Below, piece after piece: positions 18,419 to 29,100 of a stretch of 64,000 bases of DNA; the stretch's first letter is position 1; each line of letters opens with the position of its first letter. Origin of the DNA: Planctomycetota bacterium (GTDB taxonomy: Bacteria; Planctomycetota; UBA11346). Where the stretch lies: assembly GCA_014193115.1 (NCBI GenBank), contig BJHQ01000005.1, positions 264,598 through 328,597 of the forward strand, given 5' to 3'. The notes beneath the pieces are model-generated. The model did not search any database. It was not told where the DNA came from and saw nothing but the letters and a program-made list of their open reading frames with translations. The position numbers and the translations under genes are program-made.

Positions 18419-21189
18419 CCAAATCCAACAAAGTAGTCACCATGAAGTCCATCCAACTCAGCCTGCTGGCGAGTTTGCTCGTCGCACAAGTCTCCCTCCA
18501 CGCTGCGGACACCCCGCAAATCGACCCGAACGGATCGATCTGCCTGCGGCTGGAGAATCCTGCGCAGAAGGAGGATCCGCTTTGGGTGCCGCTGCACCTC
18601 GACATCGCTTTGAAGGACGGCCGTCCGTCGGTCGGCACTGCTTTTGCCACCCGGTTCAACTTTGCCAGCCATCCGGTGGATGTCACCAAGCTGACGCTCG
18701 CCTCCGGACGCTTGTCCGGCGAGGTGACCGTGGCGTTCTCGTGGGACGATGCCCAGCGGCAGGCCGCCGAAAACTTCAAACAGAAATTGCAGGAACGGGA
18801 TACATCGCCCCAGTGGAAGAGTGGTACAACCCAGGTGTTGCAGGTGGATTGTCCGATCACCGATCTGCTGTCATCCGCGTCGGGAACGATGTCGTGGACG
18901 GCGGTGAGCGTCCCGGTGTCCAACAAACCAGGATCCGCTCCCGCCCGTGCCTGGATCGATGCGTCAGTGGAATTGGCCAAACCAGTCCATTTCGAATTCA
19001 TGCTGGGCTCCTGGTCTCCGACCGGGGCCAGGAATGCATCCATGGACAGCATGCCGGGTGCGTCAACCGTGCTCGTGCGGGGTGTGGCCCGAGCTGGCAA
19101 AGTGTCGGAGCTCATCTGCCTGCAAGGGGTGGAACGCTATATGATGCACAGCGCCGACCTGGTCTGGTCGGTGACGGAGTCGGCGCTGACCTTGGAACGC
19201 GGAGCCCTGACCGGTCGGATGACGATCACGGCGAACAAGGCGACCAAGGTGCGTGCCATGATCGGCGAATCGACCATCGCCAGCATTATTGAATCAGGCA
19301 AAAAAGGTGCGCCGCTGCCGGATGCACCGGTATCGCTCAATCTTGCCGGCACCTTGGTCGGGAGGCGCCTGATCGGCAGCGCAGAAGTGACGGTGGGGGG
19401 AGCGACCCACAGCAGCAGCATCCTTGGCCAGGTGCGTTCGTATCCATTCACGGCCCACGCCGACCGGACCGCACGGGAATGGAAGTTCACCAAACAAGCC
19501 GACGCAGATTTGGTCGAGGCCGCTCGCAAGGAAGCGCTGCTCCCGATCCGTCCCGGTGAACCGGGAAAGCGCGATTTCTGGACCGAGTACGCCATCCAGG
19601 GCGGCGTTTGCGTCTTTTACAAGGACGGCCAGAAAATGGTACAGAAACATAAAGAAGTGATGCCGTATGACGAGTACCGGCAAAAGGCCAAGGTGAGCAA
19701 TTGGGGTTCAGGCGGCCCTTTCAGCTGCATCGCTGCGCCGTCGTTCAACATCGCACCCATCGCCGGGGCGGAGCGGTATCGTGTGAGTATCCGCACCGCC
19801 GATCACACGGGTAAAATCCAGCAGGACTACTCGTTTGAGGCGCCGCAACCGTGGGTGCCTCCCGCTCCGGTCTGGGCGAAGGTGGAATTCAGGCCCAACG
19901 ACCACGAACAGAATCGCCGTTGGTCTTTGACCGTGGTCGGTCTGGATCCAGCCGGCAAGGATATCGGGACGCCGGTGACCCAGGGGTTCACCTTGCGTAC
20001 CACTTTCGCCGGTCCCTATCACGAACTGCCACGCAGTTACCGGCAGGCAGCGCTGATGCACGGGCGCTGGTTGCGCGACAACCCGCGCAACGCCGACGCA
20101 CGCCAGGTGATCGGCGCCGGGGACTACACCGGTTCAGGCGGCGATGGTCAACTGTGGTACATCACTTTCAGCGCGTTCTATGGGGCCCAGATCATCTATG
20201 AAATCAGCGATCACGCCGAGGAACGCAGCGACGCCTTGCGCATGATGCGCGAAGTCGGCGACTGGTGGGAGAAGAATTTCAAACACAATTACCTGCCCGA
20301 CACCTATCAGGGCTGGGTTTTCGACCACCATGTCTATGGTAATGCCTGGCTCGATCTCTTCCGAATCACCGGTGACAAAAAATACGCCGAAGCGGCGCAA
20401 TTGCTGGCCCAGCGGCTCGTGGCCAAGCAGATGCCCAACGGCAACTGGACGGAAGTCGAACCCGGTGATGGTCGCATGGCCCATGACCCGGACACCGGAC
20501 TTTACTTCTGGTACGGCAAATACGCAGCGTCGTGGCCGGCAGACATCGATCCGTCCAGCCTGCTGCATTTCCTCGGCCAGGTTCGGGCGGAACTGAAGAC
20601 GGATGAATTTAAGACCAACGAGGAGAAATGCTGGCGGTGGCTGGTGGACAACAGCATCGCCCGCTTCGACTGGCGCAAACAGGGGCCTGGGGAGTCGTCG
20701 AACGTCAAGATGCCCTGGGCCACGATCCCTGACTACGCCCTGCACTGCTTCGAATACCTGGCCCTCGACCTGCCTGGCCGCGAAAAGGATGTGGCATTGA
20801 TGACGGATCTGGTGCGGTGGTGCGAGGACCGCGCCGTGGATTGGCAACGCAAGGAGGATAAACTCCTGGTGTATCCACGATTCGTCCCGCCGTCTGACCG
20901 CATGTCCCCGAGCCAGAACGGTGCGTTCGGGCGCCTCGCCCTGGCCTATGCGCGCCTGGCTGCACTGACCGGTGACAAACTCCACCGGGCCAAGGCGGAA
21001 GCCCTCGCCAGCGCCCTCGCCGTCGCCCAGAATCCGGTCACCGGCCAGATCTATGACAACAACCTCACCATCGACCCGGCGAACTCCGGCAGCGGCGACG
21101 GCGGCAACCGCGGCGAATTCACGGGCAAGGCCCTGATGCGCCTGGCGCAACTGTGGGAAGGGACCGTGCCGGCGGACAAGAAGCCCTGA
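18415..21189 (+). CDS. Type B secreted protein of uncharacterised family, copy B1 (lacks the type A C-terminal beta region)
   Basis: ATGA overlap with A3; signal peptide MKSIQLSLLASLLVAQVSLHAAD. Helical repeats GNAWLDLFRITGDKKYAEAAQLLAQRLVAKQMPNGNW; ends after the helical domain. Confidence 0.8.
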   Translation: MTKSNKVVTMKSIQLSLLASLLVAQVSLHAADTPQIDPNGSICLRLENPAQKEDPLWVPLHLDIALKDGRPSVGTAFATRFNFASHPVDVTKLTLASGRLSGEVTVAFSWDDAQRQAAENFKQKLQERDTSPQWKSGTTQVLQVDCPITDLLSSASGTMSWTAVSVPVSNKPGSAPARAWIDASVELAKPVHFEFMLGSWSPTGARNASMDSMPGASTVLVRGVARAGKVSELICLQGVERYMMHSADLVWSVTESALTLERGALTGRMTITANKATKVRAMIGESTIASIIESGKKGAPLPDAPVSLNLAGTLVGRRLIGSAEVTVGGATHSSSILGQVRSYPFTAHADRTAREWKFTKQADADLVEAARKEALLPIRPGEPGKRDFWTEYAIQGGVCVFYKDGQKMVQKHKEVMPYDEYRQKAKVSNWGSGGPFSCIAAPSFNIAPIAGAERYRVSIRTADHTGKIQQDYSFEAPQPWVPPAPVWAKVEFRPNDHEQNRRWSLTVVGLDPAGKDIGTPVTQGFTLRTTFAGPYHELPRSYRQAALMHGRWLRDNPRNADARQVIGAGDYTGSGGDGQLWYITFSAFYGAQIIYEISDHAEERSDALRMMREVGDWWEKNFKHNYLPDTYQGWVFDHHVYGNAWLDLFRITGDKKYAEAAQLLAQRLVAKQMPNGNWTEVEPGDGRMAHDPDTGLYFWYGKYAASWPADIDPSSLLHFLGQVRAELKTDEFKTNEEKCWRWLVDNSIARFDWRKQGPGESSNVKMPWATIPDYALHCFEYLALDLPGREKDVALMTDLVRWCEDRAVDWQRKEDKLLVYPRFVPPSDRMSPSQNGAFGRLALAYARLAALTGDKLHRAKAEALASALAVAQNPVTGQIYDNNLTIDPANSGSGDGGNRGEFTGKALMRLAQLWEGTVPADKKP

Positions 21190-21236
21190 GCGCCACATGC
21201 TGTTCGTACCCAGTGTTCATTGATCATGGAGCCATC

Positions 21237-22880
21237 ATGAATCGCACCATCTCCTTCATCTGCGGTTGCCTTGCCATCGCCACGTCGTCCGGCGCCGATC
21301 CGACCAAGGTCTATTCCGAGGCCGAGGCGATCCAGATCGGCTGGCCGGCGCTGGCCGGACCGTTCAGCAACTTCTCGCCGGTGAAGACGGAAGTCCGGTT
21401 GGTCGATGACCTGGCGACCGTCACTGTGGCCTGGACCTGCGAGGGTTTGGGGTTGGGCATCGGCAAGCAAAGCACGGACTTCGGCAAGTCGATGGTGACC
21501 TCGCGGATCGAAAACTATCTGGGACCGAATTCCAAGGCGGCACCCGGATCGTGGGCCGGAGCCATCGTCGCCGAGGGCAAGGTTTTCGCGTCCTCGATGC
21601 GTCCGGCTGGGGAGTTTGTCGAGGTCGAATATCCGGACAGGAAAGCGAAGGTCCGGGTCGATGCCGAAGATTTGGTCGTGGCGGTGGATTTCCTGACCGG
21701 CAAGAAACTGTGGGAAGCGGCCGAACCCGGCAGCGTTCTATGGGGTGGCGGCAAGCGGGTGTGCTTCCAGGTCGCGCCGGTGTACAGCGATGGCAAAGTA
21801 TTCAGCATGGGTGCGACCGGGCGAGTGTTCGCCTATGATGCTGCCAGCGGCAAGAAGCTGTGGCAGACCGACATCGGCGATAAGCACAAGATGGCCTCGG
21901 CGGAACGGACCAAGGTCCTCGAATCCCTCGCCAAGGGGAAGTTCGCCTTCCCGAAGATCGATAGTTGGAGCAGCGCCCTGGTGGTCGCGGACGGGGTGCT
22001 GGCGGTGCCGACCTTCACTGGCAACTCCATCCGCGGCCTCAATCTGGCCGATGGCGGCACCTTGTGGGAGGCCTCCGGCGTGCTCTCGACGCGCAACGCC
22101 CCCAGCGTCTTCACCAGCGGTGGCCGTGAATATTTCCTCACCGCGAATGAACGCGGCGAGATGCGGTTGATCAATCCGAAGGATGGCAAGGAGTTGTGGA
22201 AGGTCGCCGATCTCGGTCCCAACCATTTCACCCTGGCCCCCAGCCAGACCCACGTTCTGGTCAATGTGAGCAAAGGCAAATCCCGCGCAGAAAAAGATGC
22301 CCCACGCGAACCAGGGTCATGGGGTGGCTACCGGATCAGTCCCGAAAAGGCGGAGCTGGCCTGGAGAAAGGACGGCAAGACCGATGGCTGCGGCATGCCG
22401 ATCTGGCCTGATACCTACGCCAACCATCAGCAGACGATCCGCGACGGCATCGGCTATTTCACCACGATCGATGGTGCGGAATCCAGCGGAGCAAGCGGAA
22501 GTGGAAGCAAAGGAAGCCGGTTCGTCCTGGTCCGCATGGACACCGGGGACATCGTCCGCGAGCATCAGAATTCCATGGGGAACTTGCCCCAGGCGGAACT
22601 GAGCCTGCTGGGCGGTCAATTGTGGTACCTGGTCGGTGAAAAAGTCATCTGCCGACCCAATTCCACCCACGGCCCGCGTCATGGTGGACGCCATCCCTGG
22701 TCGCTGTGGCAGGTTACCGACAAGGAAATCAAACAAATGCCCGGCCACCTTGACAAGAATGAATTCATCACCGGTTACGAGGTGCTCACCCAGGTGCCGA
22801 TCGTCGCCGGGCGAATGATCGAGCGCACCGAGACCGGAGGCATCCTGTGTTATGACCTGCGCGCCGAACCAAAGCCGTGA
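21237..22880 (+). CDS. PQQ-like (BamB-like) beta-propeller secreted protein
   Basis: MNRTISFICGCLAIATSSGAD signal peptide; repeats such as DFLTGKKLWEAAEPGSV, YDAASGKKLWQTDIG, LADGGTLWEASGV, NPKDGKELWKVADLG. Confidence 0.8.
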   Translation: MNRTISFICGCLAIATSSGADPTKVYSEAEAIQIGWPALAGPFSNFSPVKTEVRLVDDLATVTVAWTCEGLGLGIGKQSTDFGKSMVTSRIENYLGPNSKAAPGSWAGAIVAEGKVFASSMRPAGEFVEVEYPDRKAKVRVDAEDLVVAVDFLTGKKLWEAAEPGSVLWGGGKRVCFQVAPVYSDGKVFSMGATGRVFAYDAASGKKLWQTDIGDKHKMASAERTKVLESLAKGKFAFPKIDSWSSALVVADGVLAVPTFTGNSIRGLNLADGGTLWEASGVLSTRNAPSVFTSGGREYFLTANERGEMRLINPKDGKELWKVADLGPNHFTLAPSQTHVLVNVSKGKSRAEKDAPREPGSWGGYRISPEKAELAWRKDGKTDGCGMPIWPDTYANHQQTIRDGIGYFTTIDGAESSGASGSGSKGSRFVLVRMDTGDIVREHQNSMGNLPQAELSLLGGQLWYLVGEKVICRPNSTHGPRHGGRHPWSLWQVTDKEIKQMPGHLDKNEFITGYEVLTQVPIVAGRMIERTETGGILCYDLRAEPKP

Positions 22881-22927
22881 AGAATCCTGAAAAAGTTGCA
22901 AAACCCGTGGATCCGAAGAGGAACCCT

Positions 22928-25696
22928 ATGCATCGATCGATGCTGCAAATCGCCTTGATCGCCGGTTTGCTTTCCATTCCCATGACCATGTTTGCTCAGG
23001 AGACCGCCATCATCCGGGAATCGACCGTCGTCAAGATCGAGCGGCCGGAAGCGATGGGCACGACCACCACCTGCCGTGGTTTCAACGATCTGCCGCCTGC
23101 GTGGCTGCCGCTACGGATCGCTGTGGCTCTGGACCAGGGTCGGCCGGTGACGGGCGTCGCCTTTGCGGCGCAGTTCAATGCATCGGGACATGAGGTGAAT
23201 GTTGATGCATTGCGGATCGAACAGGGCCGGCTCAAGGGCGAGGTCGTCGTCTCACTCCGATGGGGTGAACTCCAGTCGGCAATGGCTGTTTCCGAGGATA
23301 AACGGGTGCAGGAAGGAGCGCCGAAGTGGGCAGATGGAACCCGCCAGACGATTCGGTTGGATACACCCATTGCCCAACACATCGGGGCGCCCAATGGCAC
23401 GGCCTCTTGGCCGAGCGATGTGACCAATCCACGTGGAAAGATATTAAACGCCCCGGCCCAGGCCTGGCGTGATCCGGGCATTGTCCCGGGACTGGCGGTC
23501 AACGTTGAACTCCACTTGGGAACCTATGTGGGACCCAAGGAGCGCAAACTGACGCGATGCAACCACTATGACGGTATGCATGGCAGCGGGTGCCTGCTTT
23601 TGCGAACCACCTTCCAAGATGGCAAAACCGGTGCGTGGACGGTTTTGCAGGCGCCGGAGCGTTACAACGCAGACACCGCCGACCTTTTGTGGAAGGTCGA
23701 GGCGTCCGAGGTTTCGTTGTCAGAAGGTAAGTTGTATGGAAAGTTGACCCTGAAGAGCCTGGTTGATCAGCACATGCTGGGGCGCTTGAAGTCACCGATT
23801 CAGCAATTGAAGTATGAGCCATTCCCTGAAGGCCTCGTGTCGCTGGATCTTTCCTGCGTCGTGGCTGGCCGGTCTATCGCCGGATCTGCAACCGTGGCGG
23901 TGGCCGGAGCGACCCATTCGTCCAGAATAACAGGCGCTGCACGGGGTTACCCGTTCGCCATTTTCGCTGATCGGACGTCAGCCAATGCCGTTTGGAAACT
24001 CGATCGTCAATCCGATCCCGCCTTGGTGGCACAGGCGGTGGAGGAGTCATTGGTATCCATCCGACCCGGCGAACCGGGAAAGCGGGAGTTCTGGAGCGAC
24101 TATGCGGACAAGGGCGCCTGTTCGATCTATCCGGTGGATGGGAAGAATATGGTGTGGTTTACCAAAGCGATCCCAGGCGTCGGCTGGTCGTTCCACGAGA
24201 TGCCGCTTGAGGATTTCTGGAATGCACACCCTTTGCCCAGGTCCGGACCGTCCGCCTTCATCGCGGCACCGAGTCTCAACCTCGCACCGATCCCCGGCGC
24301 CGAGCGGTATCGTCTGACGGCCTATCCCAACGAAGGCCAGAAGTCCAAGGCCATAGCGAGTGTTGAAGTGGAACAACCTTGGAAACCCCTGGTGGAGTTG
24401 TGGAGGGCGTTACCGGCCGGGGATCAACGATGGGATCTGGCGATCGAAGGTCTGAACGCCCAGGGATCGGCAGTCCCCGGCAGTGGCGTCGTTCGCCTGG
24501 CGATCAAAAGGAAATTACCATTCCAGGGGCCCTACTCGACCTCACCACGATCCTATCGCGAAGGCGCCTTGAAGTTGGCCCGATGGATCCGCGACAATCC
24601 ACGTTTTACTGATATGCGGGGCCTCGCGGGCGAGCCGGTCGATGCGGGACCCGGCGATGCCCAAACCTGGCTCATTTCCTTCGGCGCATTGTACGCAGGT
24701 CAGGTCCTGTATCAATTATCACCGGATCCCGTCGAGCGGGCAGATGCCTTGGAACTGTCGCTGAACGTCGCCGATGTCTGGCGAGAGTGCTGCCGGCTAA
24801 ATGTCATGCCGGATGTTTATCAGACAGCCACTGGTGATATGTTCCACTATGGCATCGCCTGGATGGATATGTATCGGCTCAGTGGTGATCCGGTCTTCCG
24901 CGATCTGGCGCTGCACTTGGCACAGAAGTTTGCCCAACGTCAGGAAGCCAATGGGGTGTGGGGGCCGATATACCCGGCGACCGGGAAAGTATCACGTGAT
25001 GAGAAAACCGGACGCCCGGTGGTCATTACCGCTCACTTGCCGGGGCTGATGGAATACGACCCCTCATCCACCCTGTATTTCCTGGGGCGATTGCGCAAGG
25101 AACTCAAGGTGGATGACTTCGTGCCGACCGAGGCCAGGGCGTGGGCGTGGATGGAGGCCAACAGCATCGCCCGCTTCGATTGGCGGAGGGAAGGACCAGG
25201 CGAATCGACCCAGCACAGAATGCCCTCTCCCACGGTTGCTGATTGCGCGCTACGTTGTTTCGACTACCTGGACCTCGATCTACCGGACCGACCGGCCGAT
25301 GTCGCGCTTATGACCGATCTGTTGCGCTGGTGCGAGGATCGTCACGTGGATTGGAGCCGGAAGGACGGCAGCTCGCTGGTGTATCCTCGGATGTTCGGTC
25401 GAAAGGATGAACACATGCGTCTTGCGGATGCATACGCACGTCTGGCGGATCGCACCAAGAACGCGCTGCACCGCGCTAAAGCGGAGGCCCTCGCCACCGC
25501 CGCCTTGGTGGCCCAGAACGCCGTAAGCGGCCAACTCGGCGTGGGGATCTACCCTTCGCCGCAACTTCTGAACAAGTCGGCAGACCTCCAGGGTACCGGC
25601 GATGGCGGCCTGCGCGGTGAATACAGTGTTCTATCACTGATGCGCTTGGCGCAGATGTGGGAACAGGAAAAGACCGATCCGGCGGTGAAGCCGTGA
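22928..25696 (+). CDS. Type B secreted protein of uncharacterised family, copy B2
   Basis: MHRSMLQIALIAGLLSIPMTMFAQ signal peptide (in-frame upstream GTG at 22877). Collinear with B1: RPGEPGKREFWSDYA, IAAPSLNLAPIPGAERYRL, NSIARFDWRREGPGES, DLLRWCEDRHVDW, LHRAKAEALATAALVAQNAVSGQ. Confidence 0.8.
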   Translation: MHRSMLQIALIAGLLSIPMTMFAQETAIIRESTVVKIERPEAMGTTTTCRGFNDLPPAWLPLRIAVALDQGRPVTGVAFAAQFNASGHEVNVDALRIEQGRLKGEVVVSLRWGELQSAMAVSEDKRVQEGAPKWADGTRQTIRLDTPIAQHIGAPNGTASWPSDVTNPRGKILNAPAQAWRDPGIVPGLAVNVELHLGTYVGPKERKLTRCNHYDGMHGSGCLLLRTTFQDGKTGAWTVLQAPERYNADTADLLWKVEASEVSLSEGKLYGKLTLKSLVDQHMLGRLKSPIQQLKYEPFPEGLVSLDLSCVVAGRSIAGSATVAVAGATHSSRITGAARGYPFAIFADRTSANAVWKLDRQSDPALVAQAVEESLVSIRPGEPGKREFWSDYADKGACSIYPVDGKNMVWFTKAIPGVGWSFHEMPLEDFWNAHPLPRSGPSAFIAAPSLNLAPIPGAERYRLTAYPNEGQKSKAIASVEVEQPWKPLVELWRALPAGDQRWDLAIEGLNAQGSAVPGSGVVRLAIKRKLPFQGPYSTSPRSYREGALKLARWIRDNPRFTDMRGLAGEPVDAGPGDAQTWLISFGALYAGQVLYQLSPDPVERADALELSLNVADVWRECCRLNVMPDVYQTATGDMFHYGIAWMDMYRLSGDPVFRDLALHLAQKFAQRQEANGVWGPIYPATGKVSRDEKTGRPVVITAHLPGLMEYDPSSTLYFLGRLRKELKVDDFVPTEARAWAWMEANSIARFDWRREGPGESTQHRMPSPTVADCALRCFDYLDLDLPDRPADVALMTDLLRWCEDRHVDWSRKDGSSLVYPRMFGRKDEHMRLADAYARLADRTKNALHRAKAEALATAALVAQNAVSGQLGVGIYPSPQLLNKSADLQGTGDGGLRGEYSVLSLMRLAQMWEQEKTDPAVKP

Positions 25697-25708
25697 TATC
25701 CAAATCCG

Positions 25709-26104
25709 ATGCGCAACCATCGTATCAGCGATGACAATCCAATGATTCACTGTTTACACCCGCATCGGTCACGATCCCTGGTGGTGGACTGCAAGCCTCT
25801 GACTCTGGATCCGGTCGAGATAAGACCGAATGGCTGGGTGGCCAAGGAGACCGAGGACAACAAAACTTGGTATGGCCTTGGTGGCATTCGTACCCGTGCC
25901 TATCACCACACCGGTCCGGTCGCCAAACACTGGAAGGAATGGATGACGGCGACCTATACGGGTACGCAGACGCTTTCGTCCGAACTGAGGCAACAGGTGG
26001 CCCGGGAGACTGCGGAACTTCGGCGACGTGCTCGCGGGGACGGTTGCCGTGAAAGCCCGGATGGCAAAGAGGTCGTGTGCCAGTGTTTCGGAAGCCTTGA
26101 ATGA
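25709..26104 (+). pseudogene. Internally deleted, frameshifted type A remnant (resembles A1)
   Basis: IRTRAYHHTGPVAKHWKEWM resembles A1 VEVQAYPLTDPVAARWRDWM; the end SPDGKEVVCQCFGSLE resembles A1 TPDGKKQVSQCFGSVE. The preceding GDVLAGTVAV (A1: GDLVAGTATV) is in another frame. The helical core is missing. Confidence 0.75.
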
Positions 26105-26139
26105 ATAATCCGTCAATGATCACCACCAAGGAGCTTCTC

Positions 26140-29100
26140 ATGATCAAACCCATCATCTTCCTGACTGGCCTGCTCGGCGCATTCCTGCCCCTGATGGCGG
26201 CAGACTCCGCACCGCTGGGAAAACTCCCGCCACCAAAACTGGATTATTCCAAACCGATCCAGTTTGATGTGCAATTCGCTCCTGCGACCTTCCCCAAGGA
26301 TGCCCCGAAGGAGGTCCGCAACAATCCCATGCCGGCCATTATCGGCGGGTATCTGGAAGGTGGGAAAGTTACCGGTGCCTATGCGCCGGTTATGAGTCAT
26401 GTTTATCATGCTGGTTTAAGTCCGGATCAATACGAGTGGGATCTGTGTCCCTATGGTCCCCGTCCCAGTGAAGGGCAACCAGAAAAATTCAACAGTGCCA
26501 CGCTGCGGTTGACGGATACTCAGGTCGAGGGTACCTGGAGTTTTCACTACATTTCCGCCAAGGATCCCAGCCAAACAACTTCACCTGTCTATGAACTCAG
26601 CATCAAGGCCACCGCAAATGGTTGCGGATATGCCGGAACTTATACAGGGAAAATCGCGGATGTGCCGGTCAGTGGCGACTGCGTTCTGGCCGCCCACAAC
26701 ATTCCGGCGGGGATGATCGATCCGGCCAATGCTTTTTACCAGATTATTGGTGGTAATTATGATGTTATTGTTGAAGTCCAAGCGGGCAAAGCGGTCCAGG
26801 CCTGGGCGGTTGCAGGGGTGATTGGTGCCCACGGGTGGGTGTATCGTCAAACGAATGATTCGGTGGCTGCCACCTTTCTTTTTCCTGCCGATGCGTCGGG
26901 CATGACCCTGATAATCACCGACGAGGGTCTGGATGGCAAAGCCGTCACGCTGGGCGGTCAAATCACCATCACGCCGGATCCGAAAATTGCGTCGAAGATG
27001 TTCGGACCAATGTCGCTTGATCTCAGCGGTACCGTCATCAGTGGCGCAGGAAAATTGCGTGGGAAAGCCAAAGAATCCAAGATCGTGCAGGCCAGAAATT
27101 ATCCGCTCACCGATTCCCTGATGGCCCGGAGCCTGGCCCTTCTCAAGGAAAGCTTTCGTGGCTGCAAACCAACCGCGCCAGAACTACTGGCCCAGGCCGA
27201 ACAGGAATCGCTGCGCACGGATGTTCAACCGGCCCCGAGCGAACAGACCCGTTATATGCAACGTCTTTGGAAGTATGGCGCAGATTCCTACTCTTGTTCC
27301 TACATCTATGCTCCCTGGCTCGATCTTGATGTTGTCCCCAACGCTGTCCGGTATCGATTCGAATTGATCGACGCAACCATCCAGAACCGGCCAGTGATCG
27401 ACTCATTCGAGGCGTCCTCGCCCCGGGCCTCGCTCAGTCCTTTCTGGGCAAAGGTGCCCAAGAACCCTGGAAAGGTTTTTGATCGCAACCCCCTCAGTTC
27501 GCTGCGCGTCACCGCTCTGGATGCTGAAGGGAAAGCGCTGGGAAAACCGCAGGAATGCGGTATCACCCGCCGGCCGGCTTTTGCCCAGGATCAGATCGTG
27601 ACCCCTGATCCCAAGGTGCTGATGGAACTGGCGCTGCGCCAAGCATACCATTTGACGAATCGTTATTATTCCCACCTGTATCTGACCGAGGCGGTATTGG
27701 CGGCCAAGAATGGGGTAAAACCACTGGAGTATTACTCTCCGCATCACCATTATCCACAGACTTTGATGGTTCAGCAGGAGGAAAATCCAGTTCGCCGGGA
27801 TCAGTACATGCGGCTGTTGAACACCTATGTAGAACAACGGAACAAGGAGCAATTCGGTTTCTTCAAGACGCCGTACCACTACAACGTTGCCCTGGGTGGC
27901 GTGGCCCAGGAAACCGGACGCAATCTTCTGAACGTCCTGGATCTGCAACCAAACTCCGAAATACTGGATCGCCTTCGCCTGTGGACACGTTTCTTTGCTC
28001 GCCTGCAGCAACCCAGCGGTTCGTGGACGATTTCGCATCGGGACATGCTCGGGTGCATCGGCGCTTATGCCCTCAGTGGATCTTTCTTTTTGGATCAACC
28101 GAGCACGCCCTGGTTGCCATTTCTGGCCCGTCTGCGCCAGCACGACCACGATCCGACCTTTCGCGCTCTGGAGCGTGGTCTTGAGGAAAAAGCCGTGTCC
28201 TGGGTCTGTAACAACATGCTGCGCACCGGTTTTTCGGAGAACGTACAACAGCAGACCCTCAGCAACGATAACGGTCACACGGCAGTCAATCAAATCGAAT
28301 ATGCATTGTACGTACTGCGCCATGCCCCGCCCGCCCAACGTGATGTGGTCATGGCCACCGATCTCATGCGCCGGATCGAGGATCTCTTCATCACCTGGGA
28401 TACACATCCTCTGACCAGGGGAATGAATTTAACCTTTGACCGTTCGTTGTATGCGGTTGAAGCCCTTTGCTTCCTGGAATTGTATGCCTTGACCGGTGAT
28501 CAGTTGATGCGGACCAAGAGTGAGGCCCTGGTCAGCACCTATTTGCAGGACAGCGATCCGTGGCACGGTAGCAAAGGTGGATTCTTGAGCAAAACCGGCT
28601 ATGATCGATTCCTACAGGAAACAGACGATCCCGACTGGATCGTGCGCTGGGTGGAGCGTGACCGCGAACTGCGCACCACACCGATTGCTGCCGTGCCCGA
28701 AAAACACCTGACGGTAACCCTGGATCAATTGATCGATGGAATCGACCGGGTGGTGATCGATCTGGCCCTGTCTGATGGCAAGGTGACCCAGGCACTGGCG
28801 CGCACCCCGACCTGGGATGGTCCCGGGATCAATTTTTATCAACCCGGCACCGTCCACACCCGTCTTGGCAAGGCTTTCTATCACAGCGTGGACGCGTCCG
28901 GTCTGAAACTGAGCGCCGAAGGGCTCAGTGGCCTGGTGAAACTTACCCTGAAACCGCCCCAAGGCGAGCAATTGATCTCTCTGACAGCTGAAATCAGCGC
29001 CAAGCGACATGCCCTGCGCGGCTGGCGCGGAACCTGGAAACAGGACAATAATCAGGGCCGGGTCGAAGGCGTCACCCTGGTCGATGCCGTTGTCAAAGGT

